Source of the DNA: Pseudomonadota bacterium
Lineage (GTDB): Bacteria; Pseudomonadota; Gammaproteobacteria; Halothiobacillales; Halothiobacillaceae
Length of the DNA stretch: 6,298 nucleotides
Reading direction: 5' to 3'
Assembly: GCA_021795795.1 (NCBI GenBank)
Contig: JAJYPA010000486.1
Location: forward strand, 1-6,298
Shown in pieces: positions 1-5,600 of this stretch. The position numbers and the translations under genes are program-made. Under the pieces are notes generated by a model. It was not told the DNA's origin and did no database searches. It saw only the letters and a program-made list of their open reading frames with translations. Numbering within the stretch: position 1 is the first letter of the stretch; each line of letters starts with the position of its first letter.

Positions 1-2
1 AC

Positions 3-365
3 ATGCGCCTGGGGCTAGGGCAGGTTCATATGGTTGCAGAAATGGTGGCGGACGGATCCATCCCGATAAAAGCGGGTTCTTTGCAAATACCGGAAATGGA
101 TGTAATCCACAACGTCACCGCGCTGTGTAACGAAATCAGACGGGAATTGGGATTTCTGCCAGGAGAAAGTTACGGCGTGGGCAATCGCGCGGTATCGGAC
201 AAGGCGCACAGGGCTTACGAACTGGAGAAGGTCGTCAAGAAGGCGCTGGCCATGCACAATAATCCGACCCCGACGTTTCGCGGGGTGGATTATGATGGTC
301 TTTCGATCCGTTACACCGACGATCCGGCGCCGGAGTGTGTGATCAAAGAAGAGGCCACGTCTTGA
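3..365 (+). CDS. Unrecognised 120-residue protein, possibly 5'-truncated
   Basis: I do not recognise this protein. The frame is open from the window edge, so the true start may lie outside. In-frame ATG codons at 3, 30 and 42 are candidates; ATG 30 has a purine-rich AGGGCAGG about five bases upstream and would give 111 residues. The protein looks soluble, with no signal peptide or membrane segment. It has a probably helical middle (around residues 75-85, ELEKVVKKAL) and an acidic tail ending EEATS. The reading frame is coherent and its roughly 55% GC resembles the backbone. Its TGA stop overlaps the TTG start of the toxin gene (TTGA), which suggests translational coupling and one transcript. 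A conserved phage or element protein of unknown role is the likeliest reading, inferred only from context. Confidence 0.7.
   Translation: MRLGLGQVHMVAEMVADGSIPIKAGSLQIPEMDVIHNVTALCNEIRRELGFLPGESYGVGNRAVSDKAHRAYELEKVVKKALAMHNNPTPTFRGVDYDGLSIRYTDDPAPECVIKEEATS
347..354 (+). promoter_or_regulatory. Ribosome binding site for the TTG-started toxin gene
   Basis: AGAAGAGG lies seven bases before TTG 362. It decides the start: TTG 362 places the signal peptide at the exact N-terminus. The upstream in-frame ATG 335 would add nine polar and charged residues ahead of it and lies deep in the previous gene. Confidence 0.55.
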
Positions 366-378
366 GCATTTGGAAAAT
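362..378 (+). repeat. Direct repeat copy 1 (toxin start)
   Basis: TTGAGCATTTGGAAAAT matches positions 1831-1847 in 16 of 17 bases. Both copies form a TTG start whose second base begins the TGA stop of the preceding frame. Both are preceded at the same distance by AGAAG, so 347-378 and 1816-1847 align ungapped with about 25 of 32 identities. Here it encodes MSIWKI; in the other copy, MSLWKI of RNase HI. Confidence 0.6.
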
Positions 379-913
379 TATCCTGGCGGCAGTTTTGGCC
401 GTCAATCTTGGGATCGGTACCGCTGACGCCGGGCTGTTCCATGACATGGAAGATGTCGGCAAGGGGGTGGTGGTTGACGCCGCTGTCCACGAAGGCGAGA
501 AGGTTGTCGAGCATGAGGCGGAGAGGAAGGCTGCGGAAAATGCTGGAAGATCATATATTAAACGACACTTTGAAGGAAGAAGCACATACCATTTGAAAAA
601 TGAGATAAACCCTGAAATAAAAGACGTAAAAGGCCGGACAAATTTGCAAAGAATGAGGGAAGGATTGGCTCCAGTTGGGAAAGACGGTAAGCCTGTTGCG
701 TTACACCATCTCATACAGGAAGAACCTGGTCCGATCGCTGAGATTAGGCAATCTTTACATGCTTCTGGGCACAAGGTTCTTCATGGTATAATAGAAGATG
801 GAAAAAGCTTCAGAAACGACCCATCGCTAAAGAAAGGTTTTGAGTCATTCAGGTCGCGTTACTGGAAAAATAGATTCAAAACCTACCAGGCCGCGTCTAA
901 GGGGGTAAAATGA
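362..913 (+). CDS. Secreted LHH-family (HNH/Endo VII) nuclease toxin
   Basis: A 183-residue protein from TTG 362. Residues 1-23 form a Sec signal peptide: MSIWKI, a hydrophobic core, and a likely cleavage site after ADA. A charged, probably helical linker (about 24-62) follows. The C-terminal half (about 90-175) matches my knowledge of the LHH nuclease-toxin family of the HNH/Endo VII superfamily: GRTNLQRMREGLAPVGKDGK at 91-110, then PVALHHL with catalytic/metal-binding His115 and His116, His133, LHG at 140-142, SFRNDP at 149-154 and RYWKNRF at 166-172. Members act as metal-dependent nucleases in polymorphic toxin systems. The next gene, overlapping by ATGA, is a SUKH immunity protein, the usual partner. 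GC is about 60% up to about 540 and about 35% just after, so the toxin domain appears attached to a different 5' part. A Sec signal is odd for a DNA-cutting toxin: export to another cell is inferred, and no secretion gene is visible. Confidence 0.85.
   Translation: MSIWKIILAAVLAVNLGIGTADAGLFHDMEDVGKGVVVDAAVHEGEKVVEHEAERKAAENAGRSYIKRHFEGRSTYHLKNEINPEIKDVKGRTNLQRMREGLAPVGKDGKPVALHHLIQEEPGPIAEIRQSLHASGHKVLHGIIEDGKSFRNDPSLKKGFESFRSRYWKNRFKTYQAASKGVK
784..792 (+). promoter_or_regulatory. Candidate internal promoter (extended -10) ahead of the immunity gene
   Basis: TGGTATAAT inside the toxin coding sequence is a perfect extended -10 (TGn plus TATAAT). Upstream, TTCTGG at 763-768 with 18-base spacing is only a weak -35, which an extended -10 can tolerate. 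Transcription from about 799 would supply immunity gene 910 without full-length toxin, a sensible arrangement for a toxin-immunity pair. The toxin gene is AT-rich, so a chance match is possible. Confidence 0.35.
899..905 (+). promoter_or_regulatory. Ribosome binding site for the immunity gene
   Basis: AAGGGGG, four bases before ATG 910, lies within the last toxin codons. It gives the immunity protein its own initiation signal besides the ATGA coupling. Confidence 0.5.
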
Positions 914-1371
914 TTTGCGACAACGAAAAGTTTATCCAGTTCATCGAACAAAATCGCGGAGAGTTTAGCTTCATTGACGCGGCTTATGTGGCGACAGACA
1001 CTGACACCAGACATATCGAGCAAGCCATTCAGTGCGCGCTGCCAGAATCGTATATCTGGTTCCTGAAAAAATATGGCGCTGGCGGCATTGATGGTGCCGA
1101 CATCAACGGCGTGGGCGTGCCGGAATCCAGGTATCACATCATTGAAGATACGGCAAAGCTGATAAAGAATAGCAACAAATTAAAGGAAGGCAAGTTTTTG
1201 CTTCTCGAAGAGTACGAAGAAGGATGGGTATTTCTACTGAATTTGACGCACTGCCAACAGGGAGACGATGATGCGCCGGTTGTCGCGCATAACACGTTCA
1301 CCGATGTGGTTGATCCTGTGTGGAACTCGTTTTGCGCTTTCATTCAGGAGCGGTTTGGGTTCGCAAAATGA
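910..1371 (+). CDS. SUKH (SMI1/KNR4) family immunity protein
   Basis: A 153-residue, acidic cytoplasmic protein without signal peptide or membrane segment. Residues 36-69 carry the family signature: IEQAIQCALPESYIWFLKKY (helix with LPESY) followed by GAGGI and the DINGVGV strand. A later region with KFLLLEEYEEGWVFLLNL (95-112), D119-D121 and PVVAHNTF (123-130) fits the rest of the SUKH fold. SUKH proteins neutralise diverse nuclease toxins by direct binding, and LHH toxins are commonly encoded beside them, so this is inferred to be the cognate antidote. ATG 910 overlaps the toxin TGA, and the gene's own TGA overlaps the ATG of the next gene; both links are ATGA. GC (about 45% in the sampled part) is below the backbone, matching the toxin. 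Confidence 0.85.
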   Translation: MICDNEKFIQFIEQNRGEFSFIDAAYVATDTDTRHIEQAIQCALPESYIWFLKKYGAGGIDGADINGVGVPESRYHIIEDTAKLIKNSNKLKEGKFLLLEEYEEGWVFLLNLTHCQQGDDDAPVVAHNTFTDVVDPVWNSFCAFIQERFGFAK

Positions 1372-1709
1372 ACGATCAAATCAAAGAAACCATACGCTTC
1401 ATCGTCAACGCCCTCTCTGTCGGTGACATGCAATCTCTTGTGCGACAAAAATTGCTGAACCTGGATGAAGTGGATGGTACGTTGGAAGTGATCCGCCAAT
1501 ATGATAAACATCTGATAGCCATCCCGCCTGAAGGTTGGGCTTTGGTTGATATTTACTGTCGCAGCCAGCCGGGCCATATCAACGGCCAGAAAGACGTATA
1601 TGACATGGATATACCTCTTTGGACGGAGGAAGAAGGAAGGAGTGATTTAATGCTTAAAATCAACGTAAATCATGGCTTTGTAAAAATATTGGATGTATTG
1701 GTTCCATGA
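1368..1709 (+). CDS. DUF7668-like small protein, possible accessory immunity protein
   Basis: A 113-residue soluble protein. ATG 1368 was chosen over ATG 1320 because it makes the ATGA overlap with the immunity gene and avoids 48 bases inside it. Residues 4-55 are mainly helical with many charges. The C-terminal segment IPLWTEEEGRSDLML (82-96) followed by a beta-like tail ending KILDVLVP matches my recollection of the DUF7668 family, small proteins often found near SUKH-type immunity genes. That assignment is from memory of the motif and is only moderately sure. No catalytic residues are evident. Its place directly after the SUKH gene, with the same AT-rich composition at its 3' end (about 1640-1700), suggests that it arrived with the cassette and is either a second immunity protein or an orphan one. 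No good Shine-Dalgarno precedes it, so translation probably depends on coupling. Confidence 0.7.
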   Translation: MNDQIKETIRFIVNALSVGDMQSLVRQKLLNLDEVDGTLEVIRQYDKHLIAIPPEGWALVDIYCRSQPGHINGQKDVYDMDIPLWTEEEGRSDLMLKINVNHGFVKILDVLVP

Positions 1710-1834
1710 TCCATGCGCATCGCCTACGCCTTCGACTTCCACTTAGAAATCGATCGGATACGAACCCAAATAATTGGTATGCCGAACAAGAAGAGCTTGA
1801 CCCCTCCGAGATCGCAGAAGGAACGACATTTTGA
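1706..1834 (+). pseudogene. Short frameshifted gene remnant, or a 42-residue small protein
   Basis: Two readings compete. An intact 42-codon ORF runs from ATG 1706, overlapping the previous stop as ATGA, to TGA 1832-1834, overlapping the rnhA TTG start as TTGA. Its first half is unnaturally Arg/Leu-rich, while its second half (TNPNNWYAEQEELDPSEIAE) looks like real protein. In the neighbouring frame, ATG 1713 gives MRIAYAFDFHLEIDR, which looks natural only until about 1757. Joining the two by restoring one lost G at about 1757 (CGG GAT) gives a coherent protein of about 40 residues. I therefore infer a small backbone gene before rnhA with a one-base deletion; a -1 slip is the alternative. The function is unknown. 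Confidence 0.4.
1816..1822 (+). promoter_or_regulatory. Ribosome binding site for rnhA
   Basis: AGAAGGA with an eight-base spacer to TTG 1831. It supports the TTG start, which also puts the catalytic Asp at residue 9, close to position 10 in E. coli RNase HI. No ATG or GTG near here would give that N-terminus. Confidence 0.65.
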
Positions 1835-1847
1835 GCCTTTGGAAAAT
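1831..1847 (+). repeat. Direct repeat copy 2 (rnhA start)
   Basis: TTGAGCCTTTGGAAAAT differs from 362-378 at one base. Together the two copies bracket the toxin, immunity and DUF7668-like genes, about 1.47 kb apart. Because rnhA needs this N-terminal sequence for its first strand, this copy is likely the original and the toxin copy the derived one. Confidence 0.6.
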
Positions 1848-2268
1848 CTGGTGTGACGGGGCCTGCGCGCCGACCAACCCCGGCCCGTGTGCCTGGGGTT
1901 CCGTGATCCAGTCACCGGACGGCGGACGGACGGAACACTTCGGCTTCATCCAGGCGATGGGCACCAACAATATCGCCGAACTGACGGCGGCCATCGAATC
2001 CCTGCGCAAGACGCCCGAAGGGGCCGCGGTGGTACTCTGTTCCGACAGCCAATACACGCTGAAAGGTTTGGGTGAATGGCTACCGGGCTGGATCAGAAAT
2101 GGCTGGCGCACGGCGTCCGGATCACAGGTGGCGAACAGGGTCCTTTGGCAGGCGCTCCACAAGGAATACCTGGCGCGCAAGGTCGCTCTGGAATGGGTGC
2201 GCGGGCACAATGGCCACCCGGAAAATGAAATGGCGGACCGGCTGGCCAATCGGGGGTTACTCAGATGA
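1831..2268 (+). CDS. rnhA: Ribonuclease HI
   Basis: A 145-residue RNase HI that cleaves the RNA strand of RNA:DNA hybrids in the cytoplasm, as in primer or R-loop removal. The full catalytic set is present: Asp9 (WCDGAC), Glu50 (NNIAELTAAI), Asp72 (CSDSQYT) and Asp136, with His126 in the loop WVRGHNGHPENEMAD equivalent to E. coli His124. A basic, Trp-rich substrate-handle region is kept (WLPGWIRNGW, 83-92). Length is normal, slightly short of the about 155 residues of E. coli, so the enzyme is probably active. GC reaches about 73% in the sampled part, far above the preceding cassette. It is linked to its neighbours by TTGA upstream and ATGA downstream. In an element operon it probably serves element DNA metabolism; a second chromosomal copy is likely but cannot be seen here. 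Confidence 0.95.
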   Translation: MSLWKIWCDGACAPTNPGPCAWGSVIQSPDGGRTEHFGFIQAMGTNNIAELTAAIESLRKTPEGAAVVLCSDSQYTLKGLGEWLPGWIRNGWRTASGSQVANRVLWQALHKEYLARKVALEWVRGHNGHPENEMADRLANRGLLR

Positions 2269-2537
2269 AACTGTTTTGCACCAAAGAAGAACTCCACCAG
2301 GCGGGCAAGGTGGCCTGCGAGGATTGCCGGCACTTTGAACCAGGGGCAACGCCGGGTGGCCTGGGCTTCTGCGCACTGACCAAAAATCGCCAGGTTCGCG
2401 TGGAGGAATCCGGCAAAACGGTACCGGATCGCCAGGGGTTGCCTCCGGATACCAACCCGAATAACGGGTATGCGGCGTGTTTCCCGAAGGCGCCCAGGGT
2501 GTGCGACAAATATCAGGGTATAACGACTGGCGAATGA
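2265..2537 (+). CDS. Cys-rich 90-residue protein, possible zinc-binding mini-protein
   Basis: A hypothetical protein with six cysteines: Cys5, Cys18, Cys21, Cys36, Cys72 and Cys80. The cluster ACEDCRHFEPG (17-27), GLGFC (32-36) and the tail ACFPKAPRVCDKY (71-83) resemble a four-cysteine pattern (CxxCxHF ... GxC ... C ... Y) that I associate with small proteins of prophages and integrative elements. A structural zinc or iron-sulphur site is inferred, with Cys18/Cys21 as one half. There is no signal peptide or membrane segment, and no enzyme motif. ATG 2265 overlaps the rnhA stop (ATGA), so the two are co-translated. GC of about 60% in the sampled part fits the backbone. Confidence 0.75.
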   Translation: MKLFCTKEELHQAGKVACEDCRHFEPGATPGGLGFCALTKNRQVRVEESGKTVPDRQGLPPDTNPNNGYAACFPKAPRVCDKYQGITTGE

Positions 2538-2641
2538 GCCGTCCAACCCCGCCAGAAAGCGGTACGGATACTCGGAATTGTGTACCATGTGGCAGATTGA
2601 CCAAGGCAACCCAGGCAAAAAACAATGACTTTCTCCTATGA
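2534..2641 (+). CDS. Doubtful 35-residue ORF, possibly the 5' stump of an interrupted gene
   Basis: ATG 2534 overlaps the TGA of the Cys-rich gene as ATGA, continuing the coupling chain. The product starts MSRPTPPESGTDTRNCVPCG and has one CxxC pair (Cys16, Cys19). It runs 17 bases into the restriction enzyme gene in another frame before stopping. It may be a genuine small protein, the broken start of a gene displaced by the restriction enzyme, or chance. It covers most of the 87-base gap 2538-2624, in which I see no convincing promoter. Confidence 0.25.
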   Translation: MSRPTPPESGTDTRNCVPCGRLTKATQAKNNDFLL

Positions 2642-5600
2642 CGCCACGATAGAAAAGCTCCGGCAAACCCCTGCAGGGCGAGAAGCTTCCATGTATGGTC
2701 CCCTTCGTGACTTGTTTGTCCACGTTCTTGGTTATCCCGCCACGGATATCAATATCGACACCGCCGGTGAAATGGGGCGGCCAGACTTGACTGTCGAGGC
2801 ACCTTCCGGCTTTGTGGACGCGATGGGACGGGAAGCAAAGATCGGGTGGATAGTCGTGGAAGCCAAGGATGAGCGTGGCTGTTTCACGAATGTTATCACC
2901 CGGGAAAAGATTTTTGCGGAAAAAGCGAAGTACATCGGCGTTCACACCGCCTTTTTTGTCATGGTGGAACCGGAAGTCTGGGTTATCCGTTCCGTTGCGG
3001 GAGGGCTTCTCGCCGCTGACGCCGATATCGTCATCTCACTGAGCGGCTGTTCTGAACACGAGCTGCGAGAAAGAGCCTGGCCATTGTCCTGCGCATTGGC
3101 CGGGGTGTCGCGGGAACTGGCCCGGTTCCGGGACGGTGATGTAACACTGATCGGTGTGGAGAAGTTGTCCGTACCAGGAGTCCACCTCGACAGTCTTCCC
3201 CCTGCACAAAGGAATCGTCTGCGCTTGACCCGCAAGCGGTTCTTCGACCAGGTCAGGGACGCGACCCGCCACCTGCAGGATGCGGTCACGGGTGCGCTGG
3301 CCCGCATACAACCAGATATTATGGCGTTCCAGAAGGATGCCGCAGATTTCTGGCACCAATTTGAAAGGCCGGCGGAAAACGGCTTTGATGCGCGCACACT
3401 GACGCTGCAGGGTCGCCCCATGGGGCCGGATGCGAGCCGGCACCATGACCGTGATGCAGCCAGGCTGCGACGGAAGTTCGCCAAGTCCCCGACCATAGCG
3501 CGGCTGGCCATCCAGGGACTTCCGGAATTCCAGAGGCGTACCGGGGCGGATGACGACAAGGTGCAGACCTTGTTCGCCATAGAAACCGCAAATCTGATCC
3601 TGGCTCGCATTCTGTTGCTTCGGTTCTTTGAGGATCATGGCTTTTTCGGCAAGATTCGCTACGTCTGCAACGGTGGCATAGCGGCCTTTCAGAACATGAA
3701 GAACTACTTCCAGGCAAGCTACGCCAGTTTACTGGAAAAAGCTTATGCGGAAGGCAGCCGGCTGTATGCCTCCGCGTTTGACCAAACGGAACTCGACTGG
3801 ATTTTTGGGCCGAGCGATGCGCCTTTGTCCAGTGCGATCGAATGGACCATGTTCCGCTTTGCCCGTTTTGATTTCGCCACCATCAAAGGGGACATTCTGA
3901 CTGGGATCTATGACCGGTTTATGGATCGGGATCAGCGTAAGCGGATGGGAGAGTTTTTTACCCCGCCGTCCATTGCGCGATACATGGTGAACCGTCTGGG
4001 CGTCGACCGCCATTGTCGGGTGCTCGACCCGGCCTGCGGGTCCGGGACTTTTCTCCTGGAAGGTTACCGCCGCATGGTGGGTTATGATGTGGAACGCGGC
4101 GCGGCCGAGTACCAGGATGTGCTCGCGGCCATGGCGCACATCGCCGGCAACGACCTGAACACGTTTTCATCGGTGTTGACCCAGATTCAGTTGCTATGGC
4201 AAATCCTCTCCTTCAAGGAGGACATGGAGCGTGACGGGTTCCCGGATATTCTGGTGTCGGCGAAAGCCAATTCTCTGGTATCCAAGGATTGCTTGCGCGC
4301 CATGGAGCGATTCGGGGAGATCGACGTGCCGGAGTACGATGCGGTAATAGGTAATCCACCGTATGTTCGCGCCGAGCGGAGCGATCAGGATCTCGACCCG
4401 GCCTCTCGCCGCGACTTTGAAGGCGGACGCGCCGGTTTCCATGGCATATCCAGCAAAATGAACGTGTATGGCCTGTTTTTGTACCGGGCGCTGGATCGAT
4501 GGTGCAAACCGGCGTCGGCGGACGGCATGGGCGCCGGCAAGGTAGCGTTCGTGTTGCCGATCTCCCTGTTTGACAGTCACGATATGCGCGAATTGCGCGA
4601 TCTGTTTCAGGTTGGCGGGCGCTGGACCATTCGGGAGATCGTGGATATGGAACTCATCTGGAAAAAGGTGTTCGATGCCAAGGCGCTCCCGGCTATTTTC
4701 ATCGCGGAGAACCGTCCGGCCACCACGAATGATGTGGTCAGTATCCGATTTGCGGACTATTCGTGTGTACGTGCCGCCAGCAGCATGGACGCCGTGGACG
4801 AATTTGCCATTGAGGACTTGCCGGAATCGATGGTTCCTTATCCGGACATTTTCTCTGCCGATGGACGTATTCTGACCCGGTTGACGCCTAAGAGGTTAAG
4901 AATAGTTCACAAACTTCTGGAAAATGCGACACTGGGCGAAGCCGCAAAACCATATTGGGTCAGAAAGGATGGTAGCCGTATCGTTGAATGGAGGGACCAT
5001 CTACCCAATGATGCTTTACGATGGGAATTGCGCTCATTTTGTAGCGGCGGACTGGCTTTTCGTGGCAGCAAAAATCAACATGCACAAGGCATTAATGTCT
5101 ACAAAGGTGAAAATATCATTGCCACGGAACTACAAGGGGAGGCGGCACTCGATCATGCTGATGTTGCCAATGTTGACGATCCAGGTCCTTGGAAATATGC
5201 GGATATTTTACCTAATGTTGGATATGCGTTAGCGGGTGTGGCGCATTGCGCCAATGCAGTTAAGTTTGACCCGAGAATGATAGCTTTCACTAATACCGTC
5301 ACATTATTCTTTCCGCGAGATGATTTGATACACGTTCCATTCGATTTACTCATGCTTTCCAATGTCTATGTTTGGTACTATGCGCTCGTTGCCCGCATGG
5401 GCATTCTCGACACGCAACGGAGTCACATCTATCCCAGCAACTTCGCCATGCTCCCCTGGAACGAAGCTTTTGTTGACGCCGCGGATGAACTGGAAAACAT
5501 GCGGGAACGTGTGGTACAGGCTTGCCGCAACCGGATAGACGCAGAACAGTCATTGCGCACGGCCTTGTCGGGGCTGAACCTGCCCACGTTAAAGCAGCGC

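Noticed and set aside
262..290. Hairpin: ATCC-g-ACCCCG, eight-base loop, CGGGGT-GGAT
   Set aside because: The stem is good but lies within a coding frame and is followed by TATGATGG, not a T-run, so it is not supported as a terminator; no regulatory role can be shown.
335..361. ATG 335 as start of the toxin gene
   Set aside because: It would put nine polar and charged residues ahead of the signal peptide and overlap the upstream gene by 31 bases; TTG 362 has a well-spaced ribosome site and a TTGA junction.
1320..1367. ATG 1320 as start of the DUF7668-like gene
   Set aside because: It overlaps the immunity gene by 52 bases and adds sequence that looks out of frame; ATG 1368 fits the ATGA pattern of the operon.
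2597..2625. TTGACC at 2597-2602 as a -35 box for the restriction enzyme
   Set aside because: No acceptable -10 lies 16-18 bases downstream; that spot is already the start codon region.
1743..2945. Long minus-strand open frame of 400 codons
   Set aside because: It lies antisense to rnhA with its intact active site, the Cys-rich gene and the start of the restriction enzyme. Its translation shows no domain and has the Arg/Pro/Ser/Cys-rich look of a GC-rich shadow frame.
2942..4580. Several minus-strand open frames of 70-222 codons inside the restriction enzyme gene
   Set aside because: All lie opposite a coherent, motif-bearing coding frame. Their compositions are those of shadows and no independent start signals or motifs are seen.
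4570..5232. Two plus-strand frames of about 100 codons (4570-4875 and 4924-5232) inside the restriction enzyme gene
   Set aside because: They are offset from the methyltransferase frame, which continues without interruption through its recognition region; no motif supports them.
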